Source: Erysipelotrichaceae bacterium 66202529 | GTDB taxonomy: Bacteria; Bacillota_I; Bacilli_A; Erysipelotrichales; Erysipelotrichaceae | Assembly (NCBI GenBank): GCA_017161075.1 | Contig: CP046174.1 | Location: 2,108,001 to 2,172,000 of the forward strand | DNA length: 64,000 nt | Direction: 5' to 3' | Shown here: positions 25,544 through 38,585 of the stretch, piece after piece | Position numbering within the stretch: the first letter of the stretch is position 1 | How the letters are laid out: each line of letters starts with the position of its first letter | Made by a program: the position numbers and the translations under genes | Notes under the pieces: model-generated | The model's database searches: none | Told to the model about the DNA's origin: nothing | What the model saw: only the letters and a program-made list of their open reading frames with translations

Positions 25544-26117
25544 GGATACTCCAGCAGGATGAAATAAACGTATGATGATTGATAACACATTGCTCCTTTA
25601 TCCAGAAAAGAAAAATGGAGAATGCCTGCATAAATTTTCTGTGAACAGATGGAATGGAATATCATGAACGCTAAAAGAATCAGGAGCAGGGATAAAGCTT
25701 TTACTTTTCATATCATATAAGCAGAAAGAAAATCAACCTGCTTACAAATAAACATGAAAGCAATCACATGTAAGAAAAGGTATTTCTCTAGGAATGCCTA
25801 TGACCTATTGTTATCCTCTATACACAACGCCAGGAAGTGTTGATTCCTGGCGTTCTTCTTTTGATAAAATATAATGGGAATGACGACTATAAAAAAATGA
25901 TGTCATTGTCCTCATGCTTTGATGATTGAATGCTTGTAGCAGCAAGTTATAATCGTAATAACAGTTTCTTGCATGAGTAGCAGGAAACAGGCAGAGTGCA
26001 GATTTCCGTATGAAAGTAGATTGCCGCATTTTAAGTCTAGGAATAAAAGCATAGGATTACTGCAAATCAGCTCTTTTATGAAGGAAAGAGTACAATATGG
26101 AAAAGCATCATATATAG
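25544..26117. other. Gene-poor interval
   Basis: No protein-coding gene is supported on either strand: frames are short and lack ribosome binding sites. The only distinct element is the GC-rich terminator-like hairpin at 25827-25862. No known structured RNA such as RNase P RNA, 6S or SRP RNA was recognised. Confidence 0.45.
25827..25862 (+). terminator. Orphan terminator-like hairpin
   Basis: ACGCCAGGAA and ATTCCTGGCGT form a near-perfect 10-base stem with a T-rich tail on the plus strand. It lies almost 300 bases after the nearest upstream gene, so it may end a long 3' UTR or an unrecognised small RNA. Confidence 0.65.
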
Positions 26118-26145
26118 AAAAAAAGCAGATACCTTGTATCTGCCA
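26118..26145 (-). terminator. Terminator of tRNA-Leu
   Basis: On the minus strand GCAGATAC and GTATCTGC flank a short loop and are followed by eight T. Confidence 0.85.
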
Positions 26146-26155
26146 TCTTTTTTTC

Positions 26156-26242
26156 TGGTGCCCGAGGCCGGACTCGAACCGGCATGGTATTGCTACCGAC
26201 GGATTTTGAGTCCGTTGCGTCTACCAGTTTCACCACTCGGGC
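26156..26242 (-). tRNA. tRNA-Leu (anticodon CAA)
   Basis: The minus strand folds as a class II tRNA. GCCCGAG and CTCGGGC form the acceptor stem with discriminator A and an encoded CCA. ACGGA and TCCGT enclose the seven-base loop CTCAAAA with anticodon CAA, reading UUG. A variable arm (CGGTAGCAATACCAT region) and GGTTCGAGTCC T-arm are present. It is a single tRNA gene with its own promoter and terminator. Confidence 0.97.
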
Positions 26243-26254
26243 GATTGCTTAATT

Positions 26255-26283
26255 ATTATAGCTTATTTTTTTATGCTTTGCAA
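26255..26283 (-). promoter_or_regulatory. Promoter of tRNA-Leu
   Basis: On the minus strand TTGCAA and TATAAT are spaced by 17 bases, immediately upstream of the tRNA 5' end. Confidence 0.8.
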
Positions 26284-26390
26284 TCTTTTTTTTATGAAAA
26301 TGCATAGAATAAGAACGAAATCCTTCAAGGATGTAAGAAAAAGTGGTGAACTGAAAAAGAATGAAAAAAGCCACATCGTTTGTCAGCGAT

Positions 26391-26419
26391 TTTACATTTC
26401 TTTCAAACTGTGTTATACT
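26391..26419 (+). promoter_or_regulatory. Promoter of the osmoprotectant-type ABC operon
   Basis: TTTACA (26391-26396) and TATACT (26414-26419) are separated by 17 bases. The leader to the first start codon would be about 130 bases; I see no known riboswitch in it. Confidence 0.65.
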
Positions 26420-26552
26420 TATAACTACACATGGTGATAAGGATGGGATTCGTTTATGGCAGGGCTATGACAAAACGATATTTCCTGTTTAAGTCGCCGG
26501 TTTGCTGTCGACAGACAGTTTTTTCTGTTGAGAAAAGAGAGGAGGAATATGA

Positions 26553-27686
26553 ATGTTGGAATTTCAGCATGTTTCCAAAACTTTTAAAAGTCAAGAGGTG
26601 CTTCATGATATTAGCATGGAGATTCACGATGGAGAATTTGTTGTACTGATCGGCCCCAGTGGCTGTGGGAAAACGACAACTCTGAAAATGATCAATCGTC
26701 TGATTTCACCTACAGGTGGTCAGATACTTTTAAATGGAAAGGATATACGCAGTGAGGATGTGATACGCCTGAGAAGAAATATGGGCTATGTCATACAGCA
26801 GACAGGGCTGTTCCCTCATATGAATATCGAGGATAATATGGAGGTGATTGCCAGACTGGAGCATGTGGAGCCGGCACAGCGAAAGGCAAGAACCAGAGAG
26901 CTGATGGAAATGGTCGGTTTGGACTATGATGAATTTTCTCACCGCTATCCACAGGAGCTCAGTGGGGGACAGCAGCAAAGAATCGGTGTTGCCAGAGCCT
27001 TTGCCCTGAATCCTGATATTATTCTCATGGATGAACCCTTTTCAGCACTTGATCCGATTACGCGTTCTTCTTTGCAGGATCAGCTTCTGCAAATCCAGGA
27101 GAATGTCAGAAAAACCATTGTCTTTGTAACGCATGATATGGACGAGGCGATCAAAATTGCAGACCGTATCTGTATTATGCATGACGGTCATATTGTACAA
27201 TTTGATACACCGGAGGAAATATTGAAGCATCCGGTAAATGAATTTGTCAGCAATTTTGTCGGTAAAAACCGTATATGGGACTCCCCGGAGCTGATTCGTG
27301 CCAGTGATATTATGATACGGCATGTCATTACAACATATCCCGGCGTCTCTTTGGTGCGTGCATATGAATATATGCGCTACAACAAGGTAGATACGCTTAT
27401 GGTGGTTGATCACAGGCATTCCCTGCAGGGGATGATTACAGCCAGCATGATCCGGCGGCAGCCTCGGGATAACCATCTGCTCGTCAAAGATATCATGATT
27501 GAGCCCGCATACTGTGCAAAGGAGGAGGACAATCTTGTGGATGTCATGCAGAAAACAAAACAGCATGATTTCTATAATGTGCCTGTTCTGGATGAGCAGG
27601 GAACACTATGCGGTCTTATTACACGAAGCTCGCTGGTAACGACCTTCTCCAAGCAGTTCGATCTGGAAGAAGGTGAACAGGCATGA
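26553..27686 (+). CDS. Quaternary amine-type ABC transporter ATPase with tandem CBS domains
   Basis: A 377-residue ATPase subunit of the OpuCA/OpuBA/ProV class. The Walker A is GPSGCGKTT, the Q-loop is VIQQTGLFPHM, the signature is LSGGQQQR and Walker B is IILMDEPFSALD. After about residue 250 there are two CBS domains (IRHVITTYPGVSLVRAYEYM and VKDIMIEPAYCAKEEDNL), which in OpuA-type systems sense ionic strength or cyclic di-AMP. GGAGGA is well placed before the ATG. The gene overlaps the following membrane gene by four bases. Substrates of the class include betaine, carnitine, choline and ergothioneine. Confidence 0.92.
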   Translation: MLEFQHVSKTFKSQEVLHDISMEIHDGEFVVLIGPSGCGKTTTLKMINRLISPTGGQILLNGKDIRSEDVIRLRRNMGYVIQQTGLFPHMNIEDNMEVIARLEHVEPAQRKARTRELMEMVGLDYDEFSHRYPQELSGGQQQRIGVARAFALNPDIILMDEPFSALDPITRSSLQDQLLQIQENVRKTIVFVTHDMDEAIKIADRICIMHDGHIVQFDTPEEILKHPVNEFVSNFVGKNRIWDSPELIRASDIMIRHVITTYPGVSLVRAYEYMRYNKVDTLMVVDHRHSLQGMITASMIRRQPRDNHLLVKDIMIEPAYCAKEEDNLVDVMQKTKQHDFYNVPVLDEQGTLCGLITRSSLVTTFSKQFDLEEGEQA

Positions 27687-29254
27687 GTGAATTTCTGGAA
27701 TATGTACAGTCTATTCAGGGGCAGATACTGTCTCTAAGCTGGGAGCATGTAGAGCTTACCTTGTTTTCTGTTATCCTTGCAATCGCAATCGGTGTTCCTC
27801 TTGGAATCCTGATATCCTATATGAAAAAACTGACAAAGCCTGTCCTGGGCATAGCAAATATCGTACAGGCAATTCCAAGCCTTGCTTTGCTTGGGTTTGC
27901 TATTCCGTTTTTAGGCATTGGATCAAAACCGGCAATTTTTATGGTAATCCTGTACTCACTGCTGCCGATTATCAAAAACACGTATACCGGAATCCAGAGC
28001 ATACCGGAGCAGACTCTGGAAGCCGCAAAGGGAATCGGCATGACCAAAGCACAGATCCTGTTAAAGGTGCAAATCCCTATGGCTCTGCCTATTATTATGG
28101 CAGGCGTGCGGATTTCTGCTGTTACAGCCGTGGGACTTATGACGATTGCCGCCTTCATCGGTGCAGGCGGTTTGGGCTATCTGGTATATTCCGGTATCCG
28201 AACCTCCAATACCATGCAGATTCTTGCCGGAGCGATTCCTGCCTGTATCCTTGCGCTCGTTATTGATGCCTTTATGGGCATATTGGAACGTGTAGTTGTA
28301 CCTGAGGGACTTACGATTGGCAATTCTCAGAGTACGCGTCCCGTCAAGAAATCAACCAAAATCATTGTATCTATCCTTTGTGCCTGCCTGCTTCTGGCAT
28401 CCATCGGTAGTAGACTCATGGCGGGCAGCAATAAGGAAGCTCTGCATATCGGCAGCTCGGATATGAGTGAACAGCTGATTTTGGGAAATATGTATGCAGA
28501 TATGATTGAGGCAAAAACCGACTACAAGGTGCAACGGGATCTTTCTTTAGGCGGTGTGCAAATTTGCTTCAGTGCCCTGCAGAGTGGACAGATCGATATG
28601 TATGTCGATTATACCGGTACGCTGTATGGAGATATTTTGAAAATGGAATCCAACAGTGATGCAAAGGAGGTGTATCAGGTAGCAAAGGAGAAAATCAAAG
28701 AGAAGTATAATCTCACACTGCTTGATCAGACTCCGTTTAATGATACGTATACATTTACCGTGCGTAAGGATACTGCGAAGAAATACAACTTAAAAACTGT
28801 TAGTGATCTGGAAAAGGTATCCGACCGCCTGGTTATCACACCGACACTGGCGTTTAATAACCGCAAGGAGGCATTGCCCGGCATTAAAAGCAAATATCCA
28901 AATATGAGGTTTAAGGATAATATCGCTATGGATGGAGCAACTCGTTATGTTGCTTTAGCAAACAAGGAAAGTGATGTCATTGATGCATATTCCACAGATG
29001 GCTTGATTTCCTATTACGATCTGGTTGTGCTGGAGGATGATAAGCAGTATTTCCTTCCATATTACGGGGTACCGATGGTGAGTGAGCATTTGTTGGAGGA
29101 ATATCCGGATGCCATTCCTGTTATCAATGAACTCAGTACACATCTCAGCAGTGAAGGGATGCGTAAGCTGAATTATGAGGTGGATGTAAAGAAGCGTGAG
29201 CCTGCTGAGGTTGCACATGAATTTCTAGTGCAGGAAGGGCTTCTTCAAGCATAA
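27683..29254 (+). CDS. Fused ABC permease and substrate-binding protein (OpuC/EgtU type)
   Basis: A 523-residue protein. Residues 1 to about 210 are the permease with the coupling motif EAAKGIGMTKAQILLKVQIPMALP. Another membrane helix near 224-240 leads to an external OpuAC-type binding domain (about 250-523), beginning LHIGSSDMSEQLILGNMYADMI. The fusion tethers the receptor to the permease, as in BilEB and in the EgtU ergothioneine importer of Streptococcus and Listeria relatives. The overlapping ATPase gene makes a complete two-gene importer. Betaine, choline and ergothioneine are all possible; ligand-pocket residues would have to be compared to decide. A terminator follows. Confidence 0.9.
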   Translation: MSEFLEYVQSIQGQILSLSWEHVELTLFSVILAIAIGVPLGILISYMKKLTKPVLGIANIVQAIPSLALLGFAIPFLGIGSKPAIFMVILYSLLPIIKNTYTGIQSIPEQTLEAAKGIGMTKAQILLKVQIPMALPIIMAGVRISAVTAVGLMTIAAFIGAGGLGYLVYSGIRTSNTMQILAGAIPACILALVIDAFMGILERVVVPEGLTIGNSQSTRPVKKSTKIIVSILCACLLLASIGSRLMAGSNKEALHIGSSDMSEQLILGNMYADMIEAKTDYKVQRDLSLGGVQICFSALQSGQIDMYVDYTGTLYGDILKMESNSDAKEVYQVAKEKIKEKYNLTLLDQTPFNDTYTFTVRKDTAKKYNLKTVSDLEKVSDRLVITPTLAFNNRKEALPGIKSKYPNMRFKDNIAMDGATRYVALANKESDVIDAYSTDGLISYYDLVVLEDDKQYFLPYYGVPMVSEHLLEEYPDAIPVINELSTHLSSEGMRKLNYEVDVKKREPAEVAHEFLVQEGLLQA

Positions 29255-29292
29255 TAGACGCATGCTGTTATAAAAAAGTAAATAATATTCAT

Positions 29293-29334
29293 GAGGAATC
29301 CTGTGTGTTTATAATACCGGGATTCTTTTTTATC
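29293..29334 (+). terminator. Rho-independent terminator
   Basis: GAATCC pairs with GGATTC over a loop of about 17 bases and a T-run follows. It ends the ABC operon. Confidence 0.75.
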
Positions 29335-29560
29335 CAGTGTGTTTAGCTGCCCTATATCGTCTAAGCTGTAGCTACCTGCTATTTCATTCAAAATTTGCAT
29401 TTAGTCTGCGTTTCCATAATAGATTCCGATCAACCTTATCTTTTTATGTAATATACACAGAGCTTGAAGCAGCATGTTTTATGAGCCCTTTAAGGGCAGG
29501 TGGGACACTTTAGATCAAGGGAAAATAAAGGGCAGCATAGGACATAAGGGCCACTTCATA
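29335..29560. other. Intergenic region without recognisable features
   Basis: No open frame or RNA gene is supported. A small GCCCTT/AAGGGC palindrome near 29486 has no T-run. Confidence 0.4.
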
Positions 29561-29607
29561 TTGCAAGTTCTGAAATACGTGCTATACTATAATTGTTTAC
29601 AAGTAAA
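29561..29607 (+). promoter_or_regulatory. Promoter and putative operator of the MarR-MATE operon
   Basis: TTGCAA (29561-29566) and TATACT (29583-29588) are 16 bases apart. Just after, over the expected transcription start, lies the inverted repeat TTTAC-AA-GTAAA (29596-29607). This position suits autorepression by the encoded MarR protein. Confidence 0.6.
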
Positions 29608-29625
29608 TTAAAGGAGTGATATAAG

Positions 29626-30099
29626 ATGCTTGATCATGCAAATCTGGAAACGCTGGTAAAGCGCTGTGCCGCCTTTCGTAAGGTATATGCACGAATTAGT
29701 GCACCTGATTTGAAACGGTATCAGCTATCTCCCAGCGAGGTGGATATTCTGATTTTTCTATCAAATAACCGGACAATCAATACAGCGAAGGAGCTGAGTG
29801 CTTTTCTCGGGATATCCAAAGGACTGGTAGCCCGCGGCATTGAGGCTTTGTTAATGAAGCAATATCTATATATAGAAATAGATAACGAAGATCATCGCAT
29901 ACAACATCTGTATCTTACAGAGGAAGTACAAGAGATTATCAGCGTATTACTGGAAAAACGAAAAGAGGTTGAGCAATACATATTAAATGGGATTCCGCAG
30001 GAGCATTTGGATATCGTGGTTCAGACGTTTGACCGTATCAATGAGAATGTTGAACAAATCAGTAATACAAAGGAACATGTAGAGGAGAGAAACAGGTAA
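29626..30099 (+). CDS. MarR family transcriptional regulator
   Basis: A 157-residue winged-helix regulator. The recognition region NTAKELSAFLGISKGLVARGIEAL and the wing IEIDNEDHRIQHLYLTEE match MarR proteins, flanked by N- and C-terminal dimerisation helices. MarR proteins usually repress their own operon and an adjacent efflux gene, releasing DNA on ligand binding. Its stop codon overlaps the start of the MATE gene by one base (TAATG), so the two proteins are translationally coupled. AAAGGAG precedes the start. Confidence 0.9.
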   Translation: MLDHANLETLVKRCAAFRKVYARISAPDLKRYQLSPSEVDILIFLSNNRTINTAKELSAFLGISKGLVARGIEALLMKQYLYIEIDNEDHRIQHLYLTEEVQEIISVLLEKRKEVEQYILNGIPQEHLDIVVQTFDRINENVEQISNTKEHVEERNR

Positions 30100-31523
30100 T
30101 GAAAATGTCAAATGAAGTAGATTTAGGCAGGGAACGGATTGGTAAATTGTTCTTTATGCTGGCAGTACCGGCTATTCTGTCTCAGCTGGTAAACGCCCTA
30201 TATAATATGGTGGATCGCATGTACATCGGGCACATTCCAGAGGTTGGAGCGACAGCACTAACCGGTGTCGGCATCAGCTTTCCTATTATTATGATCATAT
30301 CCGCCTTTGCGGCATTGGTGGCAATGGGAGGCGCACCGCGTGCGTCTATACTGATGGGACAGCAGGATGTAAAGGGCGCAGAAAAAATTCTTGGGAATTG
30401 CTGCTGTGCTTTGCTGATTACGGCCCTTGTACTGACGGTTGTGGTTATCAGCTTTCATACACCTCTGTTGTATATGTTTGGCGCCAGTGAAAATACGATT
30501 GAATATGCACAGTCCTATATGATCATTTATGCCGCCGGAACCATTTTCGTTCAGCTGACACTAGGAATGAATGCTTTTATTTCTGCGCAGGGGTTTAGCC
30601 GGATTAGCATGCTGACTGTCGTGATTGGGGCAATTACCAATATTTTGTTGGATCCAATTTTAATCTTTGTTTTTGATATGGGTGTGCAGGGAGCAGCACT
30701 GGCAACAGTGATATCACAGGGGATTTCCTCTGTTTGGGTCATGCGGTTTCTGATGGGAAAGCAGACCCTGCTGAAGCTGCGGTTAGAAAATTTCAAATTA
30801 AAAGCAAATGTGCTGCTCCCATCCCTTGCTCTGGGAGTTGCTCCCTTCATTATGCAGTCAACAGAAAGTATCCTTGTGCTATGCTTTAATTCCTCTTTAC
30901 TGCAGTATGGTGGTGATCTGGCTGTCGGTGCCATGACCATTCTGTCAAGTGTGATGCAGTTTGCTATGCTGCCATTATCCGGATTTACACAAGGAGCTCA
31001 GCCGATTATCAGCTATAATTATGGCGCAAACAATGCCGGTCGTGTTAAAAAGGCGTTTCGTCTGCTGCTGATTAGCTGTCTGACGTATTCAGCAATACTC
31101 TGGCTGCTTGCCATGGTGGTGCCTGATCTGTTTGCAGCTATTTTTACCAGTGATCCTGCACTGACAGAAATTACGGTATGGGCTTTACGCATATATATGG
31201 GTGGCTGCCTGCTGTTTGGAGCACAGATTGCATGTCAACAAACCTTCATCGCGCTTGGCAACGCAAAGATTTCAGCATTTCTTGCCATGTTTCGGAAAAT
31301 TATCGTGCTGATTCCGCTAATATATATTCTACCGATGTTTCTGGAGGATAAGGTCATGGCAGTTTTTCTAGCAGAACCGATTGCTGATACTCTGGCAGTT
31401 CTTACAACGGTAACTATGTTCATCCTATTCTTTAAAAAGCTGCTGCGCGGTATGCAGGACGTTGATCAGATGGCAGATTCTGCAGTTAGTCAGCGTTCAC
31501 AACCGGATGTTCAGAAATCATAA
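30099..31523 (+). CDS. MATE family efflux transporter
   Basis: A 474-residue membrane protein with about twelve helices in two homologous halves, of the MepA-like MATE group that exports cationic drugs or metabolites using Na+ or H+ gradients. Conserved segments include FFMLAVPAILSQLVNALYNMVDRMYIGHIP at the start of half one and PLSGFTQGAQPIISYNYGA in half two. A short hydrophilic C-terminus follows. Control by the coupled MarR regulator is likely. The substrate is not known. A second ATG two codons in is possible as start. Confidence 0.92.
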   Translation: MKMSNEVDLGRERIGKLFFMLAVPAILSQLVNALYNMVDRMYIGHIPEVGATALTGVGISFPIIMIISAFAALVAMGGAPRASILMGQQDVKGAEKILGNCCCALLITALVLTVVVISFHTPLLYMFGASENTIEYAQSYMIIYAAGTIFVQLTLGMNAFISAQGFSRISMLTVVIGAITNILLDPILIFVFDMGVQGAALATVISQGISSVWVMRFLMGKQTLLKLRLENFKLKANVLLPSLALGVAPFIMQSTESILVLCFNSSLLQYGGDLAVGAMTILSSVMQFAMLPLSGFTQGAQPIISYNYGANNAGRVKKAFRLLLISCLTYSAILWLLAMVVPDLFAAIFTSDPALTEITVWALRIYMGGCLLFGAQIACQQTFIALGNAKISAFLAMFRKIIVLIPLIYILPMFLEDKVMAVFLAEPIADTLAVLTTVTMFILFFKKLLRGMQDVDQMADSAVSQRSQPDVQKS

Positions 31524-31528
31524 ATACT

Positions 31529-31553
31529 GGCACTCACATAGAGTGTCTTTTTC
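31529..31553 (+). terminator. Rho-independent terminator
   Basis: GGCACTC and GAGTGTC enclose a five-base loop and are followed by TTTTT, six bases after the MATE stop. Confidence 0.7.
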
Positions 31554-32001
31554 ATGACAGGAATAGCTGCTGACTATGGCAGATATAATTGGCAATCGCT
31601 CTGGAGATCTTTGTTATATCCATTTGCAGCTTTTACTTCTTCTTTGACTTCTTTCTTCCTTATTTCTTATATTCTTTAATATCTTTATATAGATAATGTT
31701 TTTATATAGAGGGAATATAGAGAAAATCCTTCTATAGCGTAAAGGATATAGAACATAGAACGATATACGATAGAGTGTATTTGATAGAATGGATTCATAT
31801 CATATATAAGAAAGAGGTATGTTTGCATCACGATAGTAGATAGCAATCAAGCTACAGCCATTTACATATGATGTTAAAATACGTAATTATTCATAACAAA
31901 GCCATATATATGCGATTTGACTTGTGACTATTCGGGATGAACAGCTGCAGGAATAGGCCATATAATAGTGGTTTATCTCATGCTCTGTTATTTGTCAATT
32001 C
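31554..32001. other. AT-rich region upstream of the rRNA operon
   Basis: No gene is seen. The stretch has repeated TATAGA/ATATAG-rich sequence and probably acts as spacer or upstream activating DNA for the rRNA promoters. Confidence 0.4.
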
Positions 32002-32030
32002 TTCACAGGATAATGAATAGTAACTATAAT
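32002..32030 (+). promoter_or_regulatory. rRNA promoter P1 (predicted)
   Basis: TTCACA (32002-32007) and TATAAT (32025-32030) are separated by 17 bases. Confidence 0.55.
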
Positions 32031-32063
32031 TCGACAAAAAAGTAAAAAAAGTTAAAAAAGCAG

Positions 32064-32092
32064 TTGACACAAGGAATGATTCGTTGTATTAT
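32064..32092 (+). promoter_or_regulatory. rRNA promoter P2
   Basis: TTGACA (32064-32069) and TATTAT (32087-32092) are separated by 17 bases, with an A-rich UP-like tract just upstream. It lies about 150 bases ahead of the mature 16S end. Confidence 0.8.
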
Positions 32093-32145
32093 ATACGAGC
32101 GCTGATGAGAAACAGCGGCGCACGAAATAGAAATTTCGGTCTTTG

Positions 32146-32161
32146 AAAACTGAACAGGAAA
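32146..32161 (+). repeat. 5' half of the 16S processing stem
   Basis: AAAACTGAACAGGAAA is exactly complementary to 33827-33842 in the spacer after 16S. The resulting 16-base-pair stem is the expected RNase III substrate that loops out 16S. Confidence 0.8.
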
Positions 32162-32245
32162 CGTCAATTATTTGAGAAAACAATATTCTCGGAATAACGA
32201 TAACTAAAATGAAATTCAAACGCAAGTCATGCGTTAGAGCTAAAT

Positions 32246-33786
<1,541 letters not shown>

Positions 33787-34023
33787 TAAGGAGAAAGTAC
33801 AAAAGAAGTAAGATGGTTAAGGAACATTTCCTGTTCAGTTTTGGAAGGCTGAGACTTTCCAAACGAAAAAGAAGTCGATCTTTGAAAACTGAATAACAGA
33901 AGACATATGAAGGTCTATAACGAAAGTTGTAAACGAACATAGATATTCACGAGTAGAAAGTTAAACAAAACAGAAAACTCAAGCAAAAACCTAAGCAAGA
34001 AAAGAACGCTTAAACTTAATCGT
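33787..34023 (+). other. 16S-23S spacer without tRNA genes
   Basis: The 237-base spacer holds no tRNA. It contains the 3' half of the 16S stem (33827-33842) and the 5' half of the 23S stem (AAAACTGAATAACAG, 33885-33899), the latter preceded by CTTTG as in the leader. Confidence 0.85.
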
Positions 34024-36930
<2,907 letters not shown>

Positions 36931-36944
36931 AAAGAAACTGTCAA

Positions 36945-36959
36945 CTGTTATTCAGTTTT
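36945..36959 (+). repeat. 3' half of the 23S processing stem
   Basis: CTGTTATTCAGTTTT is exactly complementary to 33885-33899 before 23S, giving a 15-base-pair stem that encloses the 23S precursor. Confidence 0.8.
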
Positions 36960-36979
36960 GAGGGAACGACCTCAAAGAG

Positions 36980-37094
36980 ATCTGGTGGCGATAGCGATGT
37001 GGACACACCTGTACTCATCCCGAACACAGAAGTTAAGCATATCAGCGGCGACAATATCTGGACTTGCTCCAGTGAAGATAGCACGCTGCCAGGT
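36980..37094 (+). rRNA. 5S ribosomal RNA
   Basis: CTGGTGGCG at the 5' end pairs with CGCTGCCAG at the 3' end, and the conserved ACACCTGTACTCATCCCGAA, AGAAGTTAAG segments are in place. It is the last gene of the operon. Confidence 0.95.
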
Positions 37095-37099
37095 AAAGT

Positions 37100-37126
37100 G
37101 ACTCATCCTTGGATGGGTCTTTTTTT
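37100..37126 (+). terminator. rRNA operon terminator
   Basis: GACTCATCC and GGATGGGTC form a nine-base stem with a two-base apex, followed by seven T. A weaker AGATCC/GGGTCT hairpin with T-run near 37135-37173 may act as a second terminator. Confidence 0.85.
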
Positions 37127-37328
37127 AAAGATTAAGACAGATCCACTATTCTATATGATTGGGTCTTTTTTCAACAGATTATGAAAGGCTTTAGTATCCT
37201 ATATGATTCTGTATATTGAAATTCGCCATATATAAGCAAATGATTGCTAAAGGTTTCTATGTATATTTATAAAAACGCACACGTATAATTATAAAAAAAT
37301 ACGCAGAAATTGCAGGTATACACAAACA

Positions 37329-37351
37329 ATGGAAGAATTCCATGCTATAAT
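37329..37351 (+). promoter_or_regulatory. Promoter and inverted repeat upstream of mnmA
   Basis: The extended -10 TGCTATAAT (37343-37351) is directly preceded by the inverted repeat ATGGAA-GAA-TTCCAT (37329-37343), which lies in the -35 to -10 spacer and could be an operator. The rest of the 330-base gap from 5S shows no gene. Confidence 0.5.
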
Positions 37352-37424
37352 AGGAGATATCGTTTTTGACTACGGATATAAACAAATAACATGGCTGGAA
37401 TGTTAGAAAAGACAGGTGATGAAT

Positions 37425-38585
37425 ATGAGTCAGAAGGTATTATTGGGATTATCAGGCGGTGTGGATTCAGCGGTAGCTGCTTATCTTTTGAAAGAACAGG
37501 GATACGATGTTACCTGTGCATTCATGCGAAACTGGGATTCCTTCGCTAATAACGATATTATGGGAAATCCGACCATTCAGGATGATGTGTGTCCTCAGGA
37601 GCAGGACTATCTGGATGCAAAGGAGGTTGCGGATAGGCTGGGGCTGCCGCTGCTGCGTGTGGATTTCGTTAAGGAATACTGGGATCATGTATTTACCTAT
37701 TTCCTTGATGAATACCGCAAGGGAAGGACGCCGAATCCGGATATTCTCTGTAATAAATATATTAAATTCGATGCATTCATGAATTATGCAAGAAAGCTGG
37801 GCTTTGATGTGCTGGCTACCGGACATTATGCACAGGTTGATCACAGCGGGAAAGAATCCCGTATGCTGAGAGGTGCAGACAGCAATAAGGATCAGACTTA
37901 TTTTCTGTGTCAGGTATCGCAGGATGCACTGCGGCACTCTATGTTTCCTATAGGACATATGGAAAAGCATGAGGTGCGGGAAATTGCCGAACGGATGGAG
38001 CTGAACAGTGTTTCAAAGAAAAAGGACTCCACCGGAATCTGCTTTATAGGCGAACGGAATTTTAAGGAATTTCTTAAAAATTATCTGCCGAGCCAGGACG
38101 GGAATATTGTGGATATTGAAACACTGGAAACGATCGGTCGTCACGGCGGTGTCTTATACTATACGATCGGACAACGAAAGGGTCTTGGAATCGGTGGTAA
38201 CCGGGGACCGTGGTTTGTGGTTGGTAAGAATGTGCAAAAGAATATTTTGTATGTCACAAACGGCAGTGAAAGTGACTGGCTATATTCCGACAGCTGTATC
38301 GTTTCCGGTGTAAATTGGTTTTCAGAGAATAAACCGCAGGGTGAGCTTGTCTGTACAGCAAAATTTCGTTACCGGCAGCCCGATAATGATGTCATTTTAC
38401 GTTTTATCGACAATATGACCGTATATGTACGCTATCCGCAGCTGGTTAGCTCTGTAACAGCAGGACAAGAGGCGGTATTTTACCTAAACGAGGAATGTCT
38501 GGGCGGGGGTGTGATAGAGGATGTGTTCAAGGAAGGAATCAGTCTGCAGCATCGAATCAACAGGAGAGTGGAGCATGAAAAATAA
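37425..38585 (+). CDS. mnmA: tRNA-specific 2-thiouridylase MnmA
   Basis: A 386-residue enzyme that thiolates U34 in tRNA-Lys, -Glu and -Gln using ATP and sulfur from a cysteine desulfurase. The P-loop motif LSGGVDSAVAA is at the N-terminus; TPNPDILCNKYIKF holds the first catalytic Cys and STGICFIGERNF the second. YYTIGQRKGLGIGG is another family stretch. The ATG eight bases after AGGTGAT was taken as start instead of a GTG or ATG just upstream. No cysteine desulfurase gene is next to it, unlike Bacillus. It overlaps the CPBP gene by 11 bases. Confidence 0.95.
   Translation: MSQKVLLGLSGGVDSAVAAYLLKEQGYDVTCAFMRNWDSFANNDIMGNPTIQDDVCPQEQDYLDAKEVADRLGLPLLRVDFVKEYWDHVFTYFLDEYRKGRTPNPDILCNKYIKFDAFMNYARKLGFDVLATGHYAQVDHSGKESRMLRGADSNKDQTYFLCQVSQDALRHSMFPIGHMEKHEVREIAERMELNSVSKKKDSTGICFIGERNFKEFLKNYLPSQDGNIVDIETLETIGRHGGVLYYTIGQRKGLGIGGNRGPWFVVGKNVQKNILYVTNGSESDWLYSDSCIVSGVNWFSENKPQGELVCTAKFRYRQPDNDVILRFIDNMTVYVRYPQLVSSVTAGQEAVFYLNEECLGGGVIEDVFKEGISLQHRINRRVEHEK

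Noticed and set aside
26431..26649. A short frame overlapping the start of the ABC ATPase gene
   Set aside because: It shares its second half with the ATPase gene in another frame, and its composition there is dictated by that gene. A leader peptide is possible but unsupported.
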